Assembly: GCA_032620915.1 (NCBI GenBank)
Contig: CP136052.1
Coordinates: forward strand, 279,001 to 343,000
Origin: Oscillospiraceae bacterium NTUH-002-81
GTDB taxonomy: Bacteria > Bacillota > Clostridia > Lachnospirales > Lachnospiraceae
Direction: 5' to 3'
DNA: 64,000 nucleotides
The notes below the pieces were generated by a model. The model was given only the letters and a program-made list of their open reading frames with translations, ran no database searches and was not told where the DNA came from. Each line of letters begins with the position of its first letter. The stretch's first letter is position 1. Made by a program: the position numbers and the translations under genes. This document shows positions 55,343 through 63,386 of the stretch, one piece after another.

Positions 55343-56032
55343 ATGCCAGGTATACTTGTGGTTGAAGATGATGAAAATTTAAATCGTGGAATTACATTCT
55401 CACTGAAAAAATCCGGATATGAGGTTTTTTCAGCAGAATCAGTGAAAAAAGCGAAAAGAATTGCAAGTGATCATAATGTGGATGTTACCATTTGTGATGT
55501 GAATCTTCCGGATGGGAATGGACTGGAATTTGTAAGGTGGATGAGATGCAATTATAATACATACATTATTTGTCTTACAGCACTAGATCAGGAGATGGAT
55601 CAGGTCATGGGATATGAAGCAGGGGCAGATGATTATATTACAAAGCCGTTTAGTCTTTCGGTACTTCTTTTGAAAATAGAAGCACATTTCCGCCGCAGAC
55701 AGGAGAAAACGGAAGCCGGAAAGATGATTTCGGGAGATATCGTATTTATCGCAGGAGAAATGAAAGTTCTGATAAAGAGTCGTGAAATCAGTCTGACAAA
55801 AACAGAGTTGAAAATGCTGACTTTTTTTCTTCAGAATCCGAAACAGATTCTTTCAAAAACACAAATATTGGAAAATGTGTTTGATCTGGAAGGGGATTTT
55901 GTGGATGAAAATACAATCGCTGTCAATATCAGAAGACTCCGTGAGAAAATCGAAGACAATCCGGCTGCACCGGTCTATATAAAGAATATCAGAGGTCTTG
56001 GGTATATATGGAATCAGGAGGTAAGGCAGTGA
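55343..56032 (+). CDS. OmpR/BceR-type response regulator
   Basis: 229 residues. Receiver domain with phospho-Asp in TICDVNLPDGNG and K in DYITKPF, then a winged-helix effector (EISLTKTELKMLTFFLQNPKQ, NTIAVNIRRLREKIEDN, IRGLGYIW). Partner of the kinase encoded immediately downstream (GTGA overlap). The pair resembles antimicrobial-peptide or cell-wall stress systems, but no ABC exporter or other target gene is adjacent. Confidence 0.9.
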   Translation: MPGILVVEDDENLNRGITFSLKKSGYEVFSAESVKKAKRIASDHNVDVTICDVNLPDGNGLEFVRWMRCNYNTYIICLTALDQEMDQVMGYEAGADDYITKPFSLSVLLLKIEAHFRRRQEKTEAGKMISGDIVFIAGEMKVLIKSREISLTKTELKMLTFFLQNPKQILSKTQILENVFDLEGDFVDENTIAVNIRRLREKIEDNPAAPVYIKNIRGLGYIWNQEVRQ

Positions 56033-57279
56033 CAAAGAGATATCGCAAGAAGATTACAGTAGTGCTCTCCTTGGTATTAGCTGTCATATTATTGTTTGCA
56101 ATATTAAATTGCTTTACCACGTATGTGTTTTATGAAGATTATAAATATAAAATGAATCTTATGACAGAGATTGCTGCAAAGGAAGAATTTTCCGGGCTGG
56201 ATGCTGTTTCGGAATTGCTTAAGGATAAGGATATTGAAACTAACGAACAGGGAAGGCGATTATTGGAGCAATATGGATACTGGGGGAATAAAGGGAATGC
56301 ATTTTATTCGCAATTCCGGCATCAGGTTATGGTGACCGGTGCTGTAAGCACTGTGATATGCGTGCTTCTTTTGACTTTTTTACTTTATTGGAAGAAAAAA
56401 GAAGATGCGTGTCATCAGAAAATTTTAGACCAGTTGGAAGAAATTCTGATCAGATTCCGTGAAAATAAATTTGATGATTTACTGAAAACGGAAAATCATG
56501 CAGAACTGGAAAAATTGAATGACCAGCTTGAAGCAATCGGACATCATATTCAGTTGATAAAGGAAGAAGCAAGGGCAGAAAAGGAGAACACGAAAGAAAT
56601 GGTTTCTGATATTTCTCACCAGTTAAAGACACCGGTTGCAGCTTTGGATACATGTTTTAGTGTGCTGATGCAGAATGACTTAAGTGCCACAGAACAGGAG
56701 GAGTTTCGTATCCGTTGTCGGAGTGCTCTGGATGGACTGGAGACATTATTGCAGTCGCTTCTTGAAATATCCAAGATGGAAACTGGACTGATTCAGATTA
56801 ATAAGAAAAAACTTCCGCTTATAGATACTGTCATATCTGCTGTGAACCCCACTTATCCTAAAGCGGATGAGAAAGAAATTGAATTCGTTTTTGACTATGA
56901 AAAAGAGCTGGAAACATGCATGATTATGCAGGATAAAAGGTGGCTTGGCGAAGCTGTGATCAACGTTCTGGATAATGCGGTCAAGTACAGTCCGGGTGGT
57001 TCAAAAATATTTATCCGGTTACAAAAAAGAAACGATCTTGTAAGAATGGAAATTGAGGATCAGGGAATTGGTATTCCGCAGAATGAGTATCACAAAATTT
57101 TTCAACGATTTTACAGAGGAAGTTCCAAGGAGGTCATGGAAAAGAGTGGTACAGGAATCGGACTTTTTCTATCGAGAGAAATTATCGAAAAACACGCAGG
57201 TACGATTACGGTAACCTCCGGCAAAAAGAAAAAAGGAAGCACGTTTGTGATTCAATTACCATATGATTGTTGCAATTAA
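56029..57279 (+). CDS. Membrane sensor histidine kinase
   Basis: 416 residues. Two membrane helices (KKITVVLSLVLAVILLFAILN near the N-terminus and VTGAVSTVICVLLLTFLLYW around residue 107) flank an ~80-residue external loop. HisKA has MVSDISHQLKTPVAALD, and HATPase has NVLDNAVKYSPGG, IEDQGIGIP and GTGIGLFLSREI. The start is GTG, with AGGAGG 7 bases upstream inside the end of the regulator gene. The signal is unknown. Confidence 0.9.
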   Translation: MTKRYRKKITVVLSLVLAVILLFAILNCFTTYVFYEDYKYKMNLMTEIAAKEEFSGLDAVSELLKDKDIETNEQGRRLLEQYGYWGNKGNAFYSQFRHQVMVTGAVSTVICVLLLTFLLYWKKKEDACHQKILDQLEEILIRFRENKFDDLLKTENHAELEKLNDQLEAIGHHIQLIKEEARAEKENTKEMVSDISHQLKTPVAALDTCFSVLMQNDLSATEQEEFRIRCRSALDGLETLLQSLLEISKMETGLIQINKKKLPLIDTVISAVNPTYPKADEKEIEFVFDYEKELETCMIMQDKRWLGEAVINVLDNAVKYSPGGSKIFIRLQKRNDLVRMEIEDQGIGIPQNEYHKIFQRFYRGSSKEVMEKSGTGIGLFLSREIIEKHAGTITVTSGKKKKGSTFVIQLPYDCCN

Positions 57280-57412
57280 CTATACCGGAGCAAAAAATGA
57301 TGTAGATGCAATATGTATTGCTTGTGGTTATAAATGGAAAAGTCGTGCAGATCATTTAGCAGATAGATGTTGGTGTCCTGCATGTAGAAAGAAAAATAAT
57401 TGTCTTGTTTAG
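57263..57412 (+). CDS. Small zinc-ribbon-like protein or fragment
   Basis: 49 residues overlapping the kinase 3' end by 17 bases. Two CxxC pairs (CIACGYKWKSRADHLADRCWCPAC) give a zinc-ribbon pattern like that found repeated in larger, possibly DNA-binding, proteins. No ribosome site is clear. It may be a remnant left at the right edge of the island. Confidence 0.4.
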   Translation: MIVAINYTGAKNDVDAICIACGYKWKSRADHLADRCWCPACRKKNNCLV

Positions 57413-57450
57413 GTTAGAAATCCACCCGTTTTTATTTAGTTGCATTATTG

Positions 57451-57549
57451 AAAAAAAGGAAGTCTGAAAGGCTTCCTTGGAGAAGAGAAGGTACCACCAA
57501 AGTACCATTCAAAATGAAAGATATTAAAAAAGAGAGAACAGATTTCTCT
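57451..57549 (-). terminator. Two terminators downstream of rubrerythrin
   Basis: Minus strand: AGAGAA/TTCTCT hairpin (57533-57549) followed by T5, and further on GGAAGCC/GGACTTCC-like hairpin (57458-57476) followed by T7. Confidence 0.7.
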
Positions 57550-57590
57550 ATTCCCTCTTTTGATAATCCTTATTCTATGCGGTTTTCGGA

Positions 57591-58133
57591 TTAGCCGAAG
57601 TATCTCTTAAGCAGTCCTTCGAAAGCTTTTCCGTGTCTTGCCTCGTCACGAGCCATCTCATGAACGGTGTCATGGATTGCGTCCAGGTTAGCAGCTTTTG
57701 CACGTTTTGCAAGGTCGAACTTACCAGCGGTAGCGCCGTTCTCAGCCTCAACTCTCATCTCCAGGTTCTTCTTGGTGCTGTCTGTTACAACTTCGCCCAG
57801 AAGCTCTGCGAATTTTGCTGCATGCTCAGCCTCTTCATAAGCTGCTTTCTCCCAGTACAGGCCGATCTCCGGATAGCCCTCTCTGTGAGCAACTCTTGCC
57901 ATAGCCAGATACATACCAACCTCGGAGCACTCGCCCTCGAAGTTTGCTCTTAAGTCGTTGAGGATATCTTCGCTGCAGCCCTGTGCAACACCTACAACGT
58001 GCTCAGCAGCCCATTCTCTCTCTCCGCCAACCTCTTTGAACTTGTCAGCGCCAACATGACAGACAGGACATTCCTTCGGTGCAGCCTCTCCTTCATAAAC
58101 ATAACCACATACAGTACATACGAATTTTTTCAT
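57591..58133 (-). CDS. rbr: Reverse rubrerythrin (NADH peroxidase component)
   Basis: Reduces hydrogen peroxide to water in anaerobes. 180 residues. The rubredoxin domain is at the N-terminus (C6-x2-C9 and C22-x2-C25), followed by the diiron four-helix domain ([44 protein letters not shown]). The domain order is inverted relative to classical rubrerythrin. A consensus promoter overlaps a perfect palindrome, probably the PerR site; perR is the next gene. Confidence 0.93.
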   Translation of the reverse strand: MKKFVCTVCGYVYEGEAAPKECPVCHVGADKFKEVGGEREWAAEHVVGVAQGCSEDILNDLRANFEGECSEVGMYLAMARVAHREGYPEIGLYWEKAAYEEAEHAAKFAELLGEVVTDSTKKNLEMRVEAENGATAGKFDLAKRAKAANLDAIHDTVHEMARDEARHGKAFEGLLKRYFG

Positions 58134-58177
58134 TGTTTTGATCTCCTTTTCTGATTGTTTTATTTTGTTTTCTTGTT

Positions 58178-58234
58178 ATTAATATCAGTAATTGTTACTG
58201 ATATTAATATAGCATCTTTTGTTTCATTTGTCAA
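58178..58234 (-). promoter_or_regulatory. Rubrerythrin promoter with PerR-type palindrome
   Basis: On the minus strand TTGACA (58229-58234), 17-base spacer, TATATT (58206-58211). ATTAATATCAGTAA-3-TTACTGATATTAAT (58178-58208) is a perfect 14-base-arm palindrome overlapping the -10 and start point, containing AGTAAT...TTACT as in the perR promoter. Confidence 0.82.
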
Positions 58235-58370
58235 TAGAAGTTGAACATCTTTTTTTGCTTTTGTAGCTATCTTTTATTGCTGCTGTCGGAGCCTGTCCAT
58301 GCGGGTTCGAATGACCGGAAAACGGTTCCGGCAGCAGCGGGATGTTGCTTCTGATCGACAACGGGAACGG

Positions 58371-58775
58371 TTATTGCGCTTTTTTATTTTGCAGGCAGTC
58401 GGTACAGGTGCCGTAAAAATAGGTGACATGTCCGTCGATGTGTCCGCCGAATTTCTTAGAGGCAATGTCGTGAACCGCCTCCAAATCCAGATTCTCCATA
58501 TCCATGTCCATGACCTGTCCGCAGGTTTTGCAGATAAAATGGTAATGGGGCTGGACATTGGCATCGAAGCGGTCCGGGCCCTGGCCGGGCGTCAGCTTCT
58601 GAATCTCGCCAAGATCTGCAAGGAGAGACAGGTTGCGGTAGACCGTGCCGAGACTGATGTTCGGGAATTCCTGGCGGATATTCATGTATACGGTGTCTGC
58701 CGTGGGGTGATCATAACGGGTCTTGAGAAATGCCATGATGGCCTCTCGTTGTTTGCTGTGTTTGATCGCCGGCAT
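58371..58775 (-). CDS. perR: PerR-type Fur family peroxide-sensing repressor
   Basis: 134 residues. Winged-helix DNA-binding half (HPTADTVYMNIRQEFPNISLGTVYRNLSLL). Metal-binding half has HYHFICKTCG, DMDMENLDL and CTDC, the last two CxxC pairs forming the structural zinc site. In PerR, iron-catalysed histidine oxidation by peroxide releases DNA; the needed histidines are present. Next to rubrerythrin, with similar operators in both promoters. Fur itself cannot be fully excluded. Confidence 0.88.
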   Translation of the reverse strand: MPAIKHSKQREAIMAFLKTRYDHPTADTVYMNIRQEFPNISLGTVYRNLSLLADLGEIQKLTPGQGPDRFDANVQPHYHFICKTCGQVMDMDMENLDLEAVHDIASKKFGGHIDGHVTYFYGTCTDCLQNKKAQ

Positions 58776-58794
58776 ATTGCTCCTCCTTTCATAA

Positions 58795-58843
58795 CAATAA
58801 TTATTACTGTTTTTATTATAATGAGGTTATGAGTATTTGTCAA
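58795..58843 (-). promoter_or_regulatory. perR promoter and PerR-box
   Basis: Minus strand: TTGACA (58838-58843), 17-base spacer, TATAAT (58815-58820), all consensus. CAATAATTATTACTG (58795-58809) just downstream is a PerR-box-like palindrome shared in form with the rubrerythrin site, suggesting autoregulation. Confidence 0.8.
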
Positions 58844-59044
58844 TATTTTTTTCTGTTATGAATCAAAATATGGGAACGATATTTTTAAAGATGAATTTTG
58901 GGAAAAATCCGGGTATAATGAAAATACAGTTGGAAAGGGAATATTTTATGCTGGAAAAAGAAACTGCAAAAATGTGGTGTACATGGAAGTGTATATTGCA
59001 AGTGGAAATTCGAACTGTAATAACAAGGAAGAAGGAGAATACGG

Positions 59045-59978
59045 ATGGAAACTTTATATGACGTAATCATCATTGGTTCGGGCCCGGCGGGGCTGGCGGC
59101 GGCGATCTATGCCAGACGGGCGTGTCTGGAATCCCTGGTGCTGGAAAAAGAATATATGAGCGGCGGACAGGTACTGAACACCTACGAAGTGGATAATTAT
59201 CCGGGACTGCCCGGGATCGGCGGATTTGACCTGGGGATGAAAATGAAGGAGCACGCGGATCAGCTGGGAGCGGTGTTTGTCATCGGTGCGGTAAAAGCGG
59301 TGAGAAGAGAGTCTTCTATTATAATAGTAGAAACGGCGAAAGCGACATACCGGACGAAGACGATGATCATTGCAGCCGGCGCCGGACACCGGAAGCTGGG
59401 CATTCCCGGGGAAGAGAAATTTGCCGGGCGGGGCGTATCCTACTGTGCCACCTGTGACGGCGCGTTTTTCCGGGGAAAGACGACAGCGGTTGTGGGCGGC
59501 GGCGATGTGGCCGTGGAGGATGCCATTTTCCTGGCCCGGATGTGTGAGAAGGTGTACGTGGTGCATCGAAGACATGAGCTGCGGGCGGCAGGCAGTTTGC
59601 AGGAGAAGCTGTTCGCGCTTCCCAATGTGGAGATGGTGTGGGACAGCCAGGCGGTACGCATCGAAGGAGAAGAAATGACGCAGCGCCTCATCGTAAAAGA
59701 TGTGCACACCGAAGCGGAACGGACGCTTCCGGTGGACGGCGTGTTTGCGGCCATCGGCATCACCCCCCAACAGTGCCCTTTATGAAGGACTGGTGGAGCT
59801 GGATGCGCAGGGTTATATCGTGGCCGACGAGACCGGCCGGACCAGTGCGCCGGGGGTGTTTGCGGCAGGGGATATCCGCACGAAAGCATTCCGGCAGATT
59901 ATTACGGCTGCAGCGGACGGCGCCAATGCGGTGCACAGCGTGGAAGCTTATCTCAATGAACGGGGCTACAACATATAG
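59045..59978 (+). CDS. trxB: Thioredoxin reductase TrxB (one extra C)
   Basis: FAD/NADPH enzyme that keeps thioredoxin reduced. FAD site IIGSGPAGLAAAIYARRA, redox CxxC in SYCATCDGAFF, NADPH site AVVGGGDVAVEDA, and C-terminal FAD contact GVFAAGDIRTKAFRQ. The frame breaks in the C run 59763-59768; five C instead of six joins IGITPN to SALYEGLVELDA and gives 310 residues, the normal length. Thioredoxin is encoded 3 kb downstream. Likely a sequence error. Confidence 0.92.
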
Positions 59979-60012
59979 AGGTTTGAGGGCCTTTGGAAAA
60001 TACATCCAGTAG

Positions 60013-60041
60013 TTGACAATAATTCTCGAGATTGTTATAAT
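60013..60041 (+). promoter_or_regulatory. Consensus promoter of the NlpC/P60 gene
   Basis: TTGACA (60013-60018), 17-base spacer, TATAAT (60036-60041), a perfect match, about 60 bases before the ribosome site. Confidence 0.85.
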
Positions 60042-60109
60042 CAGTGTAACATATTTAATAATTTCGTAACAAATGCGAAACGAGAATGAAATGATTATTG
60101 GAGGACCTG

Positions 60110-61552
60110 ATGAATAAATTTGTAGTCAGAACTGCGGCGTGCTGCCTTGCGGGGGCATTGCTGGTGGGAAATACCGGGATTCATGCGCAGGCTGCAGGGA
60201 AGGCATCTTCTTTCGGCGCAGGCATGTCTGTGAAACTGACACAGGCGTATGCCGTGAAGTCGGATGAGATTGACAAAGAGATTGAGAAAACATTGGAGGA
60301 CGCTACGGTAGCGCCGGAAAACACAGAGAGCACCGTTGCCACTTTCGGCGCCAAGTTAAGTGCCGGTGCGGCAGCAGATATTTTAAAGGAAGAAGGCGCG
60401 GTATCCACAGCGGATGTCACAGCGGCAGAAGTACCGGCGCAGGAAGCACCTGTTCAGGAGGAAGCACCTGAGGCACAGCCGGAGCAGGCAGTGGAAACAG
60501 AGGAGGCAGTTCCTGCAGATGAGAGCACACCGGCAGATACCGAAGCAACTGGTGAGGAAACCGTTTCCGAGGAAGAGACGGAAGGTCAGACCGAAGATCT
60601 GAACAGCAATGAACTGGCAGAGGCGGAGAGCGTGGCAGATCCTGTGGAGACAGACAGTGAATATGCCAACATTGCCATCGCACAGGTAAGCAATTACGTG
60701 AATGTCCGGGACATCCCCAGTGAAGAGGGAGAGGTTCTCGGTAAGCTTTACAACAATTCCGCAGCGACTGTGGAAGGAGAAGAGGACGGCTGGTACAAGA
60801 TCACATCCGGCAGCGTTTCCGGCTATGTGAAGTGTGAATACGTGGTAACCGGAGCAGAGGGAGAAGCCCTTGCCAAACAGGTAGGCCGTAAGGTTGCCGT
60901 GGTAACGACCACCACCCTGAAAGTCAGAAAAGAGCCCTCCACAGAGGCACCGGTCCTGGGACTGGTTCCCATCGAGGATGAACTGACCGTCACCGATGAG
61001 ACAGACGGCTGGGTGAAGGTATCCATCGAGGAAGGCGACGGCTGGGTTTCCACGGATTTCGTATCCTGTCATCTGGAGTTTGTAGAGGCAGAGTCCAAGG
61101 CAGAAGAGGAAGCCAGACTGGCAAGAGAAGCCGCAGAGCGGGAATCCGCATCCAAGGCAGCATCCAAGAGTGACGCGAAGATCAGCGCATCCTCTTCCGG
61201 CAGCAGCAAGGGACAGGCCGTGGTCGCTTATGCGAAGCAGTTTGTGGGCAATCCGTATGTGTACGGCGGCACCAGCCTGACGAACGGTACAGACTGCTCC
61301 GGCTTTGTCATGAGAGTGTATGAGCATTTCGGCATCAGCCTGCCGAGAACCTCTGGTCAGCAGAGAAGCGCTGGATACGCAGTTGGCAGTCTTTCCGAGG
61401 CACAGCCCGGAGATATCATCTGCTACAGCGGACATGTGGCAATCTACATGGGCAACAACACCATCGTCCATGCAAGCTCACCGAAGACCGGTATCAAGAT
61501 TTCTTCACCGGCCAACTATCGAACCATCGTAGCAATCAGAAGAATATTCTAA
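60110..61552 (+). CDS. Secreted SH3-domain NlpC/P60 peptidoglycan hydrolase
   Basis: 480-residue exported wall enzyme that cuts peptide stems. Signal peptide (CCLAGALLVGNTGIHAQAAG), an Ala/Glu/Pro-rich disordered stretch (~100-180), two bacterial SH3 domains (YVNVRDIPSEEGEVLGKLY and TLKVRKEPSTEAPVLGLVP), a basic-Ser linker, then the NlpC/P60 domain with Cys in GTDCSGFVMRVYEHFG and His in YSGHVAIYMG. The start at 60110 has GGAGG 5 bases upstream. Strong promoter; a clear terminator follows. Confidence 0.93.
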   Translation: MNKFVVRTAACCLAGALLVGNTGIHAQAAGKASSFGAGMSVKLTQAYAVKSDEIDKEIEKTLEDATVAPENTESTVATFGAKLSAGAAADILKEEGAVSTADVTAAEVPAQEAPVQEEAPEAQPEQAVETEEAVPADESTPADTEATGEETVSEEETEGQTEDLNSNELAEAESVADPVETDSEYANIAIAQVSNYVNVRDIPSEEGEVLGKLYNNSAATVEGEEDGWYKITSGSVSGYVKCEYVVTGAEGEALAKQVGRKVAVVTTTTLKVRKEPSTEAPVLGLVPIEDELTVTDETDGWVKVSIEEGDGWVSTDFVSCHLEFVEAESKAEEEARLAREAAERESASKAASKSDAKISASSSGSSKGQAVVAYAKQFVGNPYVYGGTSLTNGTDCSGFVMRVYEHFGISLPRTSGQQRSAGYAVGSLSEAQPGDIICYSGHVAIYMGNNTIVHASSPKTGIKISSPANYRTIVAIRRIF

Positions 61553-61567
61553 TCCTTATACAAAGAA

Positions 61568-61626
61568 GGACGCCTGCGGGCAGTGTCATTTGGGTAGGAC
61601 ATTGTCAGCGGGCGTTCTTTTTTGTA
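61568..61626 (+). terminator. Terminator of the NlpC/P60 gene
   Basis: Long imperfect stem (GGACGCCTGC...GGCAGTGTC with GACATTGTC...GCGGGCGTTC) followed by T7. Confidence 0.8.
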
Positions 61627-61767
61627 TGATATAAAAAAGTGGTTTGCAGGACATCATGCAGGATCCGGCATGGGGAAAGCGCCTCCTGTCACGGCAATGA
61701 TTTTGAGAAAGGGCAAAGTGCACAAAAAATAAAATGTCAATAAAAAACGATTTTTAATTATCCAAAA

Positions 61768-61876
61768 TGTGGGGATTAGTTTTCCACATGGATAAACGCA
61801 GGAAACGGGATAAAATCGAGTTATACACGAAGTTATCCACATTATCCACAGAAATTCGTGTGGATAATGTGGGGAT
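61768..61876. other. DnaA-box cluster
   Basis: Three perfect DnaA boxes TTATCCACA: two in direct tandem (61833-61841, 61842-61850) and one inverted (61859-61867). Near-matches lie at 61821-61829 (TTATACACG), 61780-61788 (TTTTCCACA), 61768-61776 and 61868-61876. CCACATTATCCACA and TGTGGATAATGTGG form a 14-base inverted repeat. It lies in a 545-base gene-free gap upstream of trmB, with AT-rich flanks. Confidence 0.75.
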
Positions 61877-62097
61877 CTTGGGGAAAATCAGGAACGAATG
61901 TTTTGTAAGATTATCATAAAATGTCGATTCCGGGGGAAAAGATACGAAAATCTATTGACTTTTCAATAGTTTGTAAACGGCAAAATGTGGAAAAAGGTTA
62001 TAGAATATTCAGACAATATTGGGCAAACAGAAGCTTTTCAACCGGGGAGAAATCGTGTACAATAAGACTGTCATTAAAATAGCAGGAGAAGAAGAAT

Positions 62098-62743
62098 ATG
62101 CGTCTTAGAAATATCAGAGGCTCCAGAGAAGTGATCGGAGCCAGTGACTTTGTGATTCATGAGCCAAAAAGAGTGCCGTGGCGCCTGGCGGGAGGTCTTT
62201 GGAAACGAAAACCCCATTCATATAGAGATCGGTATGGGAAAGGGACGTTTCTTAAGCGAGCTGGCAGCGCTGCACCCGGACATCAATTATGTGGGCATTG
62301 AGAAATATTCCAGCGTGCTGCTGCGGGCCATCGAGAAGCAGCAGGAGGATCCCCGGGACAACCTGAAGTTTATCCGGATGGATGCGGAGGAGATCGCGGA
62401 GGTATTTGCGCCGGACGAGGTGGAACGGATTTATCTGAATTTTTCTGATCCGTGGCCGAAGGATCGTCATGCCAGACGGCGTCTGACGTCCAGACAGTTC
62501 CTGGCGCGTTACGACCAGATCCTTGTGCCGGAGGGCCGGGTGGAGTTCAAGACCGATAACCGGCCTCTGTTTGATTTTTCCCTGGAGGAAGTGGAGGCAG
62601 CGGGCTGGAAGCTGTCGGCCAGCACCTACGATCTGCATCGGGATCCGGTGCTGAATGAGGGAAATGTAATGACCGAATATGAGGCAAAGTTTTCCGCACT
62701 GGGCAATCCCATACATAAATACATTGCCTATCGAGTAAAATAA
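62098..62743 (+). CDS. trmB: tRNA (guanine-N7-)-methyltransferase TrmB (one extra A)
   Basis: Methylates G46 of tRNAs with SAM. N-terminus MRLRNIRGSREVIGASDFVI, SAM site IHIEIGMGKGRFL, the family motif NFSDPWPKDRHARRRL, and the C-terminal TEYEAKF. The A run 62166-62170 has five A; four would join EPK to ECRGAWREVFGN in one frame and give 214 residues. AGGAG lies about 10 bases upstream of the ATG. A -10 TACAAT with a poor -35 lies about 45 bases upstream. Confidence 0.92.
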
Positions 62744-62762
62744 ACAAAAACGGGAGCGTTTC

Positions 62763-62888
62763 ATGGGAAAACGATGCCGATGCTGTCGCAGACGATGGTG
62801 GCTGCACAGGGAAAAGTGCTGGAATCAGCGGCTGCTCTGCCTGCGGCGTCATCTGGACGAGGTAATGAATATTTTAAACGGAAAATAA
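62763..62888 (+). CDS. Possible small basic cysteine-rich protein
   Basis: 41 codons from an ATG with GGGAG 6 bases upstream (GKRCRCCRRRWWLHREKC). It lies between trmB and trxA. Unusual composition and no family; it could equally be leader sequence of trxA. Weakly supported. Confidence 0.25.
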   Translation: MGKRCRCCRRRWWLHREKCWNQRLLCLRRHLDEVMNILNGK

Positions 62889-62937
62889 GTTACAGTTCCC
62901 TGTAACCTATACACATAGAAGAGAAGGAGAGATGAAT

Positions 62938-63246
62938 ATGGTAAAAGTATTGAGCAGTACAGATTTTGATGAGAATGTAACGTTGTCTGAAATCCCGGTG
63001 CTTGTGGATATGTATGCAGACTGGTGCGGCCCGTGCAAGATGATGGCCCCGGTTGTGGAGGAGATCGCCGAGGAGACCGAAGGACAGGTGCTGGTGTGCA
63101 AGCTGAACGTGGATCAGGCCATGGATATCGCCCAGAAATATAAGGTGGTGAGCATTCCGACTTTCCTGATTTTCAAGGGCGGACAGCTGACAGACCGGGT
63201 GATTGGTGCAACAGATAAGGAAGATCTTCTTGAAAAGCTGAAATAG
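62938..63246 (+). CDS. trxA: Thioredoxin TrxA
   Basis: Small disulfide reductant, 102 residues, active site W29-CGPC33 (MYADWCGPCKMM), conserved cis-proline loop VVSIPTFLIFK. The start at 62938 has AAGGAG 8 bases upstream; an in-frame ATG at 62932 is only 2 bases from it. Partner of the TrxB encoded at 59045. Part of the same oxidative-stress neighbourhood as rubrerythrin and PerR. Confidence 0.95.
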   Translation: MVKVLSSTDFDENVTLSEIPVLVDMYADWCGPCKMMAPVVEEIAEETEGQVLVCKLNVDQAMDIAQKYKVVSIPTFLIFKGGQLTDRVIGATDKEDLLEKLK

Positions 63247-63252
63247 GCAGAG

Positions 63253-63295
63253 GCCGGTGCGGAAGGGTAACTTTCTCACCGGCATTTCTTTTCTT
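63253..63295 (+). terminator. trxA terminator
   Basis: GCCGGTG and CACCGGC arms followed by ATTTCTTTTCTTT. Confidence 0.7.
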
Positions 63296-63386
63296 TGCCT
63301 GACGTCAGAAAGCCCATTGCTTTTGAAAAGGGAATCTATTATAATTTCAGTAGAAGCAGATTTGACGTGATTTTGGGAGGCGTAAA

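Noticed and set aside
57413..57590. Right attachment site duplicating the guaA 3' end
   Set aside because: No stretch resembling the last codons of guaA was found here or at other likely borders.
60383..61471. 362-codon open frame antisense to the NlpC/P60 gene
   Set aside because: Cys/Leu/Gly-rich shadow caused by codon bias of the real gene.
61768..61876. Chromosomal origin oriC
   Set aside because: None of the genes that normally flank oriC in Firmicutes are present, and box spacing is compact; called a DnaA-box cluster instead.
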